From Roseiarcus sp963806935 (GTDB lineage: Bacteria; Pseudomonadota; Alphaproteobacteria; Rhizobiales; Beijerinckiaceae), in NCBI GenBank assembly GCA_963806935.1, contig CAWEAT010000030.1:1-64000 (forward strand): a stretch of DNA of 64,000 nucleotides, in the 5' to 3' direction. Under the pieces are notes generated by a model. The model was given only the letters and a program-made list of their open reading frames with translations. It did not search any database and was not told where the DNA came from. Position 1 is the stretch's first letter. The number at the start of each line of letters is the position of its first letter. This document shows, in pieces, positions 37,548 to 46,599 of this stretch. Both the position numbers and the translations under genes were made by a program.

Positions 37548-38417
37548 ACGCGGCCGGCCCGATCGGCGCTCGCGCCTAAAGCGGTCGCGCGCCCGCCCGC
37601 TCGCGGCCGCGTCGCGCTGCTTGAGGTATTGCCGCACGTCGTTCATCGAGTCGCTGAGCAGCTCGCTCATGCGGGTCTTGGCCAGTTCAGGCGAACCGTC
37701 ACGGATCGCCTCGAAGATTCCATGGTGCTGATGCAGGCGGTCGTCCTGGATCCGGGAGGCGCCTTCCCAGCTCAGCTCGAACGTGCATTCGAGCGAAGTG
37801 CGGATGAGGCCGCCGAGCGCGGTGAGAAAGTGATTCCCGGTCGCCTCGAGGATCCCCATGTGGAAGTCGATATCCGCGCCGATCAGGTCGCCGGCGCCTT
37901 CCCTGAACTGGTCCATCCGCCGGTAGGCGTCGGCGATGCGGTCGATCGTGGCGCGCGCATGCGCTTTCGCCGCGAGCGCCGCCGCCTCCGGCTCGACCAT
38001 CTGGCGCAGCACGAACAATTCGCCGACGAAGCTCTCGGTCGGCGTCGTCTGCAAATGCCAGGACAGCACCTCCGGATCGAGCATGTTCCAGTCGGCCTTG
38101 GGCCTGACGCGGGTGCCGATCTTCGGCCGCGCGACGATCATCGCCTTGGCGGCAAGCACGCTATAGGCTTCCCTCAGCGCGGTGCGGGACACGGAAAAGC
38201 GCGCGCACATATCCGCCGCATTGGGCAGGAGCGAACCGGGCGGATGGAGCCCGCCGACGATCTCACGCCCGAGCCGCCCGGCGAGCGAGGTATGGATATT
38301 GCGCTCGAACCTCTGGGCGGCGCGGTCGAGCCGCTCGGCGCGCTCCACCGCTGAGCGTTGTGCGCCCGCTCGGGCGCGCTGAGCGGCTGAAGTCAATTGA
38401 GTGGAAACCCGCGCCAT
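37359..38417 (-). CDS. GntR-family (FadR-type) transcriptional regulator
   Basis: The N-terminal winged helix is clear (LGREIVGGLHPPGSLLPN, ADMCARFSVSRTALREAYSV), followed by an all-helical FCD ligand domain (FVLRQMVEPEAAALAAKAHA, DIDFHMGILEATGNHF). The family part ends near VRQYLKQRDAA (about 37620). The remaining ~85 codons run antisense through the end of the ClC gene and look non-native; a single indel would give a stop at 37576-37578. It follows the ytfQRT-yjfF-like operon, 17 bases after it on the same strand, and is its likely regulator. Confidence 0.85.
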   Translation of the reverse strand: MARVSTQLTSAAQRARAGAQRSAVERAERLDRAAQRFERNIHTSLAGRLGREIVGGLHPPGSLLPNAADMCARFSVSRTALREAYSVLAAKAMIVARPKIGTRVRPKADWNMLDPEVLSWHLQTTPTESFVGELFVLRQMVEPEAAALAAKAHARATIDRIADAYRRMDQFREGAGDLIGADIDFHMGILEATGNHFLTALGGLIRTSLECTFELSWEGASRIQDDRLHQHHGIFEAIRDGSPELAKTRMSELLSDSMNDVRQYLKQRDAAASGRARDRFRRERRSGRPRSGGAACLARLEPRRHLLVGEPCLVDRAPLDQARGRGGDDDRSQHRQCESARLSGQLHHQHQR

Positions 38418-38433
38418 GACCCTCGAGCAAATC

Positions 38434-39396
38434 TCATTGGGCGCCCCTCAGCCTGAACGATGACAGCAGGGATCGCTGCAACACGATGAACAGGAAGAGG
38501 AGAACTCCGCCGCTGATCATGATCCAGGCGCCGTTCAACGAACCGTTGAAATTGATCAGCGTTGCGATCAGGCCAAGGATCATGCCGCCGAACAGCGTGC
38601 CGGCGACCATGCCCACGCCGCCGGTCAAAACCGTGCCGCCCAGCACCACCGCGGCGATCGCGGTGAGCTCGGCGCCGGTTCCGGCCAGCGGATAGCCGGA
38701 GGACGTATACAGGGCATAGATCACGCCGCCCAGCGCGCTAAAGAACCCGCCGAGGGCATAGATTGCGACCGTCGTGCGCCGCATCGGCACGCCCATCAGC
38801 TTGGCCGACGTCCGGTCGCCGCCGATGGCGTAGACATCGGCGCCGAAGCGGGTGAAATGGGCGATGACGATCCCCGCCACAAGCGCGATCAGCATAACGA
38901 TCGCCGAACTCCGAAGCTCGCCGCCTCCGGGCAGCGGAATGCTCAATCCGGCGAACCAGGCGACGAAAGGATGCCGGATCGGGACCGAATCGAGATTGAT
39001 CATGAAGCAGCTGCCGCGCAGCAGGAAGAGGCCGGCAAGCGTGACGATGAAAGGCTGAATCTCGCAAAAGTCGACGATGAGCCCCTGAAGTCCGCCGAAG
39101 CAGAGGCCGAAAGCGAGCATCATCGCCGCCGAGGCGAGCGGATGCCAGCCGAGCGGATCGAGATTGGCCATAACGACGCCGACGAAGCCGATCATCGAGC
39201 CGATCGAGAGGTCGATCCCGCCGCTCAGAATGACGAAGGTCGCGCCGATCGCGGCGGTGATGATAAAGGCGTTGTCGGCCAGGATGTCGCCGAGGACCTG
39301 GGTCGAGAGGAAATTGTTGTAGAGAAGCCCGCCCGTCACGAACAGAGCGAGGAAGACGGCGATCGTCGCGACGAGGGGCAGATATTTCTCGTTCAT
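38434..39396 (-). CDS. yjfF: sugar ABC transporter permease (YjfF-like)
   Basis: 320 residues, BPD_transp_2 family permease of a ribose/galactofuranose-type importer. Helices are clear, and the family motif ATFVILSGGIDLSIGSMIGF is present; GGDRTSAKLMGVPMRRTTVA is the coupling region. The ATG overlaps the stop of the preceding permease. Four genes in the order ytfQ-ytfR-ytfT-yjfF match the E. coli galactofuranose importer; the sugar itself is inference. Confidence 0.88.
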   Translation of the reverse strand: MNEKYLPLVATIAVFLALFVTGGLLYNNFLSTQVLGDILADNAFIITAAIGATFVILSGGIDLSIGSMIGFVGVVMANLDPLGWHPLASAAMMLAFGLCFGGLQGLIVDFCEIQPFIVTLAGLFLLRGSCFMINLDSVPIRHPFVAWFAGLSIPLPGGGELRSSAIVMLIALVAGIVIAHFTRFGADVYAIGGDRTSAKLMGVPMRRTTVAIYALGGFFSALGGVIYALYTSSGYPLAGTGAELTAIAAVVLGGTVLTGGVGMVAGTLFGGMILGLIATLINFNGSLNGAWIMISGGVLLFLFIVLQRSLLSSFRLRGAQ

Positions 39397-40461
39397 CGCC
39401 TGCTCCCGCCAAGGCCTCTCGAAAGCGCCGCGCGAAGGTTGTCCGACTGCAGGAGCAGGACGACGATGACGACGACCGCCTTGACGACAAGATTGTATTC
39501 GGGCGGCAGCCCGCTCGTCAGGATCGAGGTGGTCAGCGTCTGGATGACGAGCGCGCCCAGGATCGTCATGCCGAGGTAGATGCGGCCGCCCGACAGCGAG
39601 CCGCCGCCGATGACGACGGCGAGAATGGCGTCGAGCTCGATATAGAGCCCGATGCTGACCGGATCGGACGTATGCGTGTCGGCCGCGAGGATCACCCCGG
39701 CCCAGGCGGCGCACAGGCCGCAGATGATATAGGCCGCATATTTGATCAGGCGGGCGTTGATTCCGGCGAGATCGGCCGCCGCCGAGTTGCCGCCGACCAA
39801 TTCGAGAAAGAGGCCGAGCGCGGTGCGGCGGATGAATAGCCAGAGCACGCCGAAAATCGCCGCCCCGAGAAGGAGCCGGGTCGGGATCAGGCCGATGTGG
39901 CCGACGCTGAGCCCCTGCAGGAACGGGCTGGTGAAGCTCGGATTGGTGCCGCCGTAGAGCAGGTTGATCATGAGGCCGATGCCGCGGCCGGACACCATCA
40001 GGATGAGGGTCGCGATGATCGGCTGAATGTCGAGAATGGCGACCAGGAAGCCGTTCCACAGCCCGCAGAGGATTCCGACCCCAAGAGCGGCCAGGAGCAC
40101 GACCCCGTGCGGATCGCCCGAATGAATCCGCCAGGTGATCACCGCGCCAACGATCGCGATGATCGAGCCGACCGAAAGGTCGATGCCTTTCGTGCCGATC
40201 ACGACCGCCATGCCGAGCGCGACGATCGCGGTCGGCGTCGCGCGGTAGAGGATGTCGACGAGGTTGCCGAACAGCCGTCCGTCAACGACGCGGATATTGA
40301 AGAAGCCCGGGCGAGATGATCCCGTCGACCGCGAGGATGAGCGCGAGCGCCAGGAGCGGCCAGATCGCGCGGTGGCGAAAGATCGCCTGCAGCCGCAAAA
40401 GCGCGCCGGGACGCGTGGAGAGCGCGGCGGTCTCGGTTTCGAGGTTCGACTGCGGCGTCAC
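39393..40461 (-). CDS. ytfT: sugar ABC transporter permease (YtfT-like), one frame break
   Basis: Second permease of the importer. The GTG at 40461 overlaps the ATPase stop (GTGA) and gives TPQSNLETETAALSTRPGA, a helix (IWPLLALALILAVDGIISPG), then a frame break in the CCC at 40306-40308. With one base removed the protein continues FFNIRVVDGRLFGNLVDILY and ALGMAVVIGTKGIDLSVGS. Corrected length about 355 aa. The motif GTKGIDLSVGSIIAIVGA is typical of the family. Confidence 0.88.
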
Positions 40462-41969
40462 GAGCGCGCGCCCGCGATCGTGCGGATCACGGTCTCGCGG
40501 GTGATCTCGCCGCCCGCGATCTCGCCGATCTTCTTCCGGTCCCGCAGAACCGCGATCCGGTCGCTGACCGCGACCAGTTCGTCAAGCTCCGAGGACGCGA
40601 CCAGGAGCGCAAGCCCCTCGGCGCAAAGCTTGCGAATCAGCGCGACGACCTCGGCGTGGGCGCCGACGTCAATCCCGCGCGTCGGCTCGTCCAGAATGAG
40701 AATGCTCGGACCGGACACCAGCGAGCGCGCGAGCACGACCTTTTGCTGGTTGCCGCCGGAGAGCTGGCCGACAGGCTTGTCGGCGTCCGGCGTGGCGATC
40801 TCCAGCGCCTTGATCATTTCCTGCGCGAGCCGCTCCTGCTCCGCGTGGGACAGGCGGGCGAGCCAGCCGCGTTTGGTCTGCAGCCCGAGAATGATGTTCT
40901 CGCGCACGCTGAGCTCGGCGAATATGCCCTCCGCCTTGCGATCCTCCGGGCAGAACGCCATCCCATGCCGCAGCGACTGCCGCGGCGATTGCGACGTCAT
41001 CTTCTCGCCCGCCACTTCGAGCTTCCCGGAATCGCGCCGGATCGCGCCAAAGACGAGCTTGGCGACCTCCGTGCGCCCCGATCCGAGCAGCCCGGCCAGT
41101 CCAACGACCTCGCCGGGCCGCAGGGCGAGATCGAACGGCGCCATGACCCGGCGTCGCGCAACGCCCTCGGCGACGAGGATCGGCTCTGCCTTCGTAGCGT
41201 GACGGGTGGCTTCGACGCGTTCCTCCGTCTCTTCGAGTTCGCGCCCGAGCATCATCGCAATCAGCTTGAGCCGCGGAAGCTCGGCCGCCGCCGCCTCGCC
41301 GACGAGGCGCCCGTTGCGCAGCACCGAGATGCGATCGGCGATCCGGTAAACCTGGTCGAGGAAATGGGTGATGAATACGATCGCTATTCCGCGGGACTTG
41401 AGGTTGCGGAGGATCTGGAAAAGGAGCTCGACCTCATCGGCGTCGAGGCTCGCGGTCGGCTCGTCGAGCACGAGCACCCGCGTGTCGTCCTCGAGCGCGC
41501 GGGCGATGGCGACGAGCTGCTGGATCGCGAGCGAATATGAGCCGAGCGGCCGCTCGACGTCGATGTCGATCTTGAGCCGCTTGAGCCGCTCGCGAGCGAG
41601 GCCGCGCGCGGAACCCCAGGAAATGAACCCGAACCGGCGCGGCTGACGGCCAAGCGTCAGATTCTTGGTCACCGACATGGTCGGGATCAGATTCACTTCC
41701 TGATAGACCGTGCCGACGCCGATGGCGCGCGCTTCGCCGGGCGAGCCGATCTCGACCGGGCGGCCGTCGATGCGGATTTCGCCCTCGTCGCGCCTCAGCG
41801 CGCCGGTCATGATCTTGATGAGGGTCGACTTGCCGGCGCCGTTTTCGCCCATGAGAGCATGGACCTCGCCGGCCTCGACGCGAAAATCGACATGTTCGAG
41901 CGCCCGGACGCCGGGAAACGCCTTCGAAACGCCCAGCATTTCAATCCGCGCCGTCAATGTGTCCGCCAC
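40458..41969 (-). CDS. ytfR: sugar ABC transporter ATPase (YtfR/RbsA-like), two nucleotide-binding domains
   Basis: About 503 residues with two ABC cassettes, the second degenerate as usual in this family: Walker A MGENGAGKSTLIK in the first and LLGSGRTEVAKLVFG in the second; Walker B VLVLDEPTASLD and ILILDEPTRGID; signature LSGGNQQKVVLA. The start chosen is GTG 41969; longer starts reach 42062. It overlaps ytfT by four bases. Confidence 0.92.
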   Translation of the reverse strand: MADTLTARIEMLGVSKAFPGVRALEHVDFRVEAGEVHALMGENGAGKSTLIKIMTGALRRDEGEIRIDGRPVEIGSPGEARAIGVGTVYQEVNLIPTMSVTKNLTLGRQPRRFGFISWGSARGLARERLKRLKIDIDVERPLGSYSLAIQQLVAIARALEDDTRVLVLDEPTASLDADEVELLFQILRNLKSRGIAIVFITHFLDQVYRIADRISVLRNGRLVGEAAAAELPRLKLIAMMLGRELEETEERVEATRHATKAEPILVAEGVARRRVMAPFDLALRPGEVVGLAGLLGSGRTEVAKLVFGAIRRDSGKLEVAGEKMTSQSPRQSLRHGMAFCPEDRKAEGIFAELSVRENIILGLQTKRGWLARLSHAEQERLAQEMIKALEIATPDADKPVGQLSGGNQQKVVLARSLVSGPSILILDEPTRGIDVGAHAEVVALIRKLCAEGLALLVASSELDELVAVSDRIAVLRDRKKIGEIAGGEITRETVIRTIAGARS

Positions 41970-42106
41970 CCGAGCCGCCGTGTGATTGTCGTGAGGAATA
42001 GCGCCGAGCGCGGCATCCGCACAAGCGGCCGGCGTTCCACGATTGAAAGCGGCGTCTCGCAAACGTGCGAGACGCCGCCCTCAAGATTGACTGTGATCGT
42101 CGGACG

Positions 42107-43036
42107 TCAGCCGCCGGGGGTCGCCGCAGTGTGGAGGTCGGAGGGAATCACGATCCACTTCGGCAGCTCTTTCTTGTCCTTGAGGTAGCCGAGCACGACC
42201 GGATAGATGTATTTGCCGATCGCGGAGCGCAGTTCGACCGACGCGTTGGCGTCGCCCGCCGCCAGCGCTTCCTTCATCGCCGGCACATAATCGACGGACA
42301 CCATCAGGACGTCCTTGCCGGGCTTGAGGCCGGCTTCCTTCATCGCCTGGATGGCGCCGAGCTGCATGTTGTCGTTGTGCGCGAACACGCCGCAAATGCC
42401 CTTGAGGTTGTCGGTCGCCTTGATGAAGGCCTCCATCACCTGCTTGCCGCCGTCGGTCGTGAAGTTGCCGCTCTGCGTCTTGACGATCTTCATGTTCGGA
42501 AACAGCGAGATAACGGCCTCGAAGCCCTTCTTGCGCTCGATCGCCGGCGCCGCGCCGGTCGTGCCCTGCAATTCAACGATGTTGCAGTTGCCCTTGCTTG
42601 CCTGGGCGAGCCACGCGCCGGCAAGACGGCCCTCGAGATTGAAGTCGGCCGAAATGCGGGCGACGAAGAGGGATTTATCCGCCGTGTCGACGTCGCGATC
42701 GGCAAGGAAAACGGGGATGCCGGCCTTCTTGGCTTCGCCGAGAACCTGATCCCAGCCGGTGACGACGACCGGGGCGATGATGATCGCGTCGACCTTCTGG
42801 GCGATGAACGAGCGAACCGCCTTGAGCTGCTCTTCTTCCTTGCCCTGGGCGTCGGCGAATTTGAGGTCGATGCCCTCTTTCTTCGCCTCTTCCTGCATGT
42901 CCTTGGAAAATGCCGGGCGCCAGTCGCCCTCATCGCCGACCTGCGAAAAGCCGATGGTGACCGCGAAGGCCGACGATCCGGCGACCATGAGGCCCAGGCC
43001 GACGGCAGCGCCGCCCAGCCACTTGTATAAGCGCAT
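42107..43036 (-). CDS. ytfQ: sugar ABC transporter substrate-binding protein (YtfQ-like)
   Basis: 309 residues with a clear signal peptide (LGGAAVGLGLMVAGSSAFAV) and a periplasmic binding domain of type Peripla_BP_4: IGFSQVGDEGDWRPAFSKDM, IAQKVDAIIIAPVVVTGWDQ, DNMQLGAIQAMKEAGLKPGK. GGGAGGAG precedes the ATG at ideal spacing. First gene of the importer operon. Confidence 0.93.
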   Translation of the reverse strand: MRLYKWLGGAAVGLGLMVAGSSAFAVTIGFSQVGDEGDWRPAFSKDMQEEAKKEGIDLKFADAQGKEEEQLKAVRSFIAQKVDAIIIAPVVVTGWDQVLGEAKKAGIPVFLADRDVDTADKSLFVARISADFNLEGRLAGAWLAQASKGNCNIVELQGTTGAAPAIERKKGFEAVISLFPNMKIVKTQSGNFTTDGGKQVMEAFIKATDNLKGICGVFAHNDNMQLGAIQAMKEAGLKPGKDVLMVSVDYVPAMKEALAAGDANASVELRSAIGKYIYPVVLGYLKDKKELPKWIVIPSDLHTAATPGG

Positions 43037-43134
43037 GAAACTCCTCCCTTTTGGCGTTCCAACCCTGAATCATCCGAATCGGTGCGGGACGTAAGCGGCG
43101 ACCCGCTTGGCGGCCCAGACACGTCGGACGCGCG

Positions 43135-43163
43135 ATTAGTATTACAATAAGAACAATTGTCAA
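43135..43163 (-). promoter_or_regulatory. sigma-70-type promoter with overlapping inverted repeat, upstream of ytfQ
   Basis: On the minus strand TTGACA (43163-43158), a 17-base spacer and ACTAAT (43140-43135) form a good promoter. Inside the spacer lies the inverted repeat ACAAT-N7-ATTGT (plus strand 43144-43160), of the size bound by GntR-family proteins. The regulator encoded at the end of the operon is the natural candidate to bind there. Confidence 0.5.
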
Positions 43164-43227
43164 CGCGACTAACCGTCGCGGCGAGCGGCGAGGGGCAGAG
43201 GCCTGTTATGATTGAGTATTTCCCCCG

Positions 43228-43437
43228 CTATCGCTTCTCGACCCAGTCGTCGCCCACCTTTTCGTACTGGCGCTTCACCGCGGCCCAGGCGATACGGAAT
43301 GCGGCTTCCTCCCGGCGCGGATCATGGGCGTGCGCCGCGTGGGCGTGATTGAAGGCCTCGCGAAAAATGTCCTGGGCGTGCTCAGGCAGATGCGAACGGA
43401 CGGAAGGCGGCAGGTCGGCGTTGACCGAATAGGGCAT
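43228..43437 (-). CDS. chaB: ChaB-family protein
   Basis: 69 residues: MPYSVNADLPPSVRSHLPEH, AQDIFREAFNHAHAA, FRIAWAAVKRQYEKVGDDW. This is the complete compact ChaB fold, named after a putative regulator of the cation transporter ChaA in E. coli. No chaA is nearby. Single gene. Confidence 0.9.
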   Translation of the reverse strand: MPYSVNADLPPSVRSHLPEHAQDIFREAFNHAHAAHAHDPRREEAAFRIAWAAVKRQYEKVGDDWVEKR

Positions 43438-44063
43438 GGACGCTCTCTCTGGCGCAAAGGAGCCTCATCATGAGCGAGGCGGGGCTAACAACAATGACCA
43501 AGGTCAATTCCGGATTCCGGATCGGACGATGGCTCGCGAAAAAGCGGCTCTTATTTCGCTATCGTCGCAGTCGGTTCCGGGCGCCAGGGGCCGCGCCTGA
43601 CGCGGCCGTCGACGCGAACCGTGTTGCAACTGATGCGCGATTGGCGGGGCCAGCGCGGCTTGGATGCCTGCGCAGGGCCGGCCATGACGGCGACGGTCGG
43701 ACGTCACCGGCGAACACTGAAAAAGCCCGACTATTTCTTGCGATAAAGGGAAGGGTGCACTAGAATGCGTCCTAGGTGACAGAAAATCAGAAGGAAGGAG
43801 AGATCGCCGAGGCCGGCGGGAGAGATCGGGAATCGGCGGCCATTTGATCTAACCTGTTGAAAAATAGACAAATAGTCATTTTGATTTCGTTGCGGGGGGC
43901 TTGGATTTTGTTGCGGTTGGCTTGGTTTTTGTTGCGATCGATTTGGGTTTTGCTGCGCCGAATTTTGATTTCATTGCGCGCGCGCCGCGCCCTTGCGCCT
44001 GAGCGCGTTCCCGCTTCCGGCCGCGTTGGGCGGGGTTTCGTTTAGGGAGAAGTTTGCACGGCG
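43438..44063. other. 626-base non-coding stretch with repeats
   Basis: No credible gene. A dispersed-element fragment (TGGATGCCTGCGCAGGGCCG) lies at 43661-43680 and a 21-base tandem array at 43878-43985 (own entry). Confidence 0.5.
43878..43985. repeat. second tandem array of the 21-base family
   Basis: Five (T/C)TGCG-anchored units, each exactly 21 bases apart, e.g. TTGCGGGGGGCTTGGATTTTG and TTGCGGTTGGCTTGGTTTTTG. Same unit and orientation as the array at 4014-4126, 40 kb away. Like that one it sits downstream of a minus-strand gene (DUF465, stop at 44064). Confidence 0.85.
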
Positions 44064-44285
44064 TCAGGCGATGATGTCCGGAGTCAGCTGGTCCTCGAGC
44101 CGGGCGAGCTTGTCGCGCAACAAGAGCTTGCGCTTCTTGAGCCGCTGCACCTGCAACTGGTCCGCCTGTCCGGCCTGTCGCAGCGCCTCGATCGCCGCGT
44201 CGAGATCGCGGTGCTCCTGGCGCAGCCGCTCGATGTGTCCGACGAGCGCGTCACGCTCCTCTGACGTGAGCCCCTTGTCATCCAT
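44064..44285 (-). CDS. DUF465 (YdcH-like) small protein
   Basis: 73 residues forming a long amphipathic helix or helical hairpin: EERDALVGHIERLRQEHRDL, then QVQRLKKRKLLLRDKLARLE. The LKKRKLxLKD-type core is the family hallmark. Its role is unknown. A paralogue is encoded divergently, 291 bases away. Confidence 0.85.
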   Translation of the reverse strand: MDDKGLTSEERDALVGHIERLRQEHRDLDAAIEALRQAGQADQLQVQRLKKRKLLLRDKLARLEDQLTPDIIA

Positions 44286-44576
44286 CGCTGTGCCGCACTT
44301 AGACCGGGTTTCTCCTCCCCGACGCCGGCGTTGCGCCAGGGCGCGTTGGACTATGGCGGCGCGGCCCGGCGCGCGCAAGACCACAAGCAGCCCTTGCTCT
44401 GATGGTCGTTGGACGCTCGGCGATCTGACGTTAGGGACGGCCCCGCAGGGCCGAAACTTCCCCAGAAATGTGGACGCGGCGGCAAGGATTTGAACAGGGT
44501 GGCGGCATTTTGCCGCTTGCGCGGTCCGCCAGTTATGTCACAATTTCGTCGCCCAAGACCACAAGGGAGTTGTCCC
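44286..44576. promoter_or_regulatory. divergent region between two DUF465 genes
   Basis: About 290 bases with no gene; must carry both promoters. AAGGGAG at 44563-44569 is the ribosome site of the right-hand gene. Confidence 0.4.
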
Positions 44577-44762
44577 ATGTCGATTGATTCGCATCTCAGC
44601 GAACTGGTGCGCCGTCACGAGGCGATTGAGGAAGCGATACTCGCCGAAGTCAACCATCCGGCGTCAGACGACATCAAGGTCCACGAACTCAAGCGCAAGA
44701 AACTTCAACTCAAGGACGAGATCGAGAGGCTCAAGAAGGCCGAGACCGCGCCTTCGCACTGA
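44577..44762 (+). CDS. DUF465 (YdcH-like) small protein, second copy
   Basis: 61 residues: MSIDSHLSELVRRHEAIEEA, then DIKVHELKRKKLQLKDEIER. Same core as the copy at 44064-44285. Start supported by GGGAG upstream. Confidence 0.87.
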   Translation: MSIDSHLSELVRRHEAIEEAILAEVNHPASDDIKVHELKRKKLQLKDEIERLKKAETAPSH

Positions 44763-44785
44763 GGCGGCGGATACGACGATCACCG

Positions 44786-46009
44786 TCAGGGCGGCGCGGC
44801 GAGAGCGTCGCGCCACTCCGCGATAACCGCCGAATCCCGCTCCTTTCGCAGTCCAGTCGCGGCGTAGCGCGAGAATTGCCGCGGCGAGGTAAGCCGCGCA
44901 ACCGCCCAGATCGCCGCTCCGCGCACAAGCGGAGACTCATCCTCGAGCCGGTCGATCGCGGCGTCGGCGAGCGCGCGGTCATTCGAGTTTCCGATCGCGA
45001 TCATCACATTGCGCAGAAATCGCTCCCGGCCGACCCGCTTGATCGGGCCGCCGGCGAACAGCGCCCGGAACGACGCGTCGTCGAGGCGCGCGAGCTCGGC
45101 GAGCGGCGGCGCGTTGAGGTCGGCGCGCGCGGCGAGTTTTGCTTCCCTCCCGACGCTGGCGAATTTGTTCCAGGGGCAGACGGCGAGACAGTCGTCGCAG
45201 CCGTAGATGCGATTGCCCATGGCCGATCGAAGCTCGCGCGGGATCGGACCTTGATGCTCGATCGTGAGATAGGAGATGCACCGGCGCGCATCGAGCCGGT
45301 AGGGCGCGGGGAACGCTCTTGTTGGGCAGGCGTCCAGGCAGGCGCGGCATTGTCCGCAATGGTCGGCTTCCGGGGGGTCGGGCGGCAGGTCGAGGTCCGT
45401 CAGGATCGCGCCCAGAAAGAGCCACGAGCCGAATTCGCGCGACACCAGATTGGTGTGCTTGCCTTGCCAGCCGAGCCCGGCCGCCGCGGCCAGCGGCTTT
45501 TCCATGAGCGGCGCGGTGTCGACGAACACCTTGACGTCCGCCCGTTCCGGCCGCGCCGCCGCAGCTAGAAACGCGGCAAGTTGCTTGAGCTTGCCCTTGA
45601 GGACGTCGTGATAGTCGCGGTGTCGAGCGTAAACCGAAATCGCGCCCGCGTCGGGGCGCTCGAGCGCCGCCAACGGATCGCCGCCCGGGCCGTAGTTCAG
45701 GCCGAGCATGACGACGCTCTTCGCTTCGGCCATCAGCGCCCGGGGATCGACCCGCCGCTGGAGGGTCTCGGCCATCCAGGTCATGTCGCCATGCGCGCCT
45801 TCGGCGACCCACGCGGCAAGGCGCTCGCCAGCTTGAGCGGGCGCGTCGGCGGCGGCGACCCGGCAGGCGTCGAAGCCGAGCGCGCGCGCCCTGGCGCGTA
45901 ACGCTGCTAGAAGTCGAGATCGGCGTAGGCGAGGCTGGGCGTCATCCCCGGCAGTCGCTCGGCCAGCAGCGGGCGAAACGCCGGACGCGACTTCATCCGC
46001 GCATACCAT
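44786..46009 (-). CDS. queG: QueG: epoxyqueuosine reductase, start uncertain
   Basis: Cobalamin-dependent iron-sulfur enzyme that makes the last step of queuosine in tRNA. Two 4Fe-4S motifs are clear (CGQCRACLDACPTRAF and CDDCLAVCPWNKFA), as are the catalytic-loop stretch DTAPLMEKPLA and HEAT-like C-terminal repeats (PLVRGAAIWAVARL). The conserved protein begins near 45936 (LLAALRARARALGFDACRV), inside the end of the GST gene, but no ATG, GTG or TTG lies just before it. The first ATG in frame is at 46009; a lost base may have hidden the true start. Confidence 0.88.
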   Translation of the reverse strand: MVCADEVASGVSPAAGRATAGDDAQPRLRRSRLLAALRARARALGFDACRVAAADAPAQAGERLAAWVAEGAHGDMTWMAETLQRRVDPRALMAEAKSVVMLGLNYGPGGDPLAALERPDAGAISVYARHRDYHDVLKGKLKQLAAFLAAAARPERADVKVFVDTAPLMEKPLAAAAGLGWQGKHTNLVSREFGSWLFLGAILTDLDLPPDPPEADHCGQCRACLDACPTRAFPAPYRLDARRCISYLTIEHQGPIPRELRSAMGNRIYGCDDCLAVCPWNKFASVGREAKLAARADLNAPPLAELARLDDASFRALFAGGPIKRVGRERFLRNVMIAIGNSNDRALADAAIDRLEDESPLVRGAAIWAVARLTSPRQFSRYAATGLRKERDSAVIAEWRDALAAPP

Positions 46010-46599
46010 GTCTTGGTGGTTTCGTTCTCGTCCCACTGCGCGTCGCCCAGATAGTCGATGCATGATAGGTGCGCCGCCGCGGCGAGATCCGCGTAAGTCA
46101 GCCGGTCGCCGGCCAGCCAATTGCGGGCTGAGATCAGGTAGCCGATATAGCGCAGATGATAGCGCAGATTTGCCCGCGCCGCTCGCACGGCGTCCATATC
46201 CGGGCCGCCTCCGCCTTGGGCCGAACTCATGAAGCGCTTGTTGATCTTCTCCCGAACCAGCCACTGGCTCGCCTCGTTGAAGAACTTGACGTTGAACCAG
46301 TGCATCAGCCGACGGGTCTCGGCGCGGGCCAGCGGATCGTCCTGCATCAGCCGGCGGTCGCCGAGGCCCGAGCCCCGCGTCTCATCGAGATATTCGGCGA
46401 TTACCGCCGCGCCCGACAGGCTCGGCGCATGATCCTCGACCAAGACCGGCGTCGCGCCCTCGGGCGCGATCAGCAGGAACTCCCGGCGCCGGTCCCAAGG
46501 TCGTTCCTCGATGAGTGTCGGCTCGATTCCCATTTCGCCGAGGATCAGGCGGACGAAACGCGAATGCGGACAAAACGGGTGGTGATAAAGCTTGATCAT
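45907..46599 (-). CDS. glutathione S-transferase family protein
   Basis: 230 residues. N-terminal thioredoxin-like domain (MIKLYHHPFCPHSRFVRLIL, with Cys-Pro-His-Ser in the active-site position, and the cis-Pro segment GATPVLV), then an all-helical C-terminal domain (RLTYADLAAAAHLSCIDYLG). Its last bases overlap the beginning of queG. Substrate unknown. Confidence 0.92.
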   Translation of the reverse strand: MIKLYHHPFCPHSRFVRLILGEMGIEPTLIEERPWDRRREFLLIAPEGATPVLVEDHAPSLSGAAVIAEYLDETRGSGLGDRRLMQDDPLARAETRRLMHWFNVKFFNEASQWLVREKINKRFMSSAQGGGGPDMDAVRAARANLRYHLRYIGYLISARNWLAGDRLTYADLAAAAHLSCIDYLGDAQWDENETTKTWYARMKSRPAFRPLLAERLPGMTPSLAYADLDF

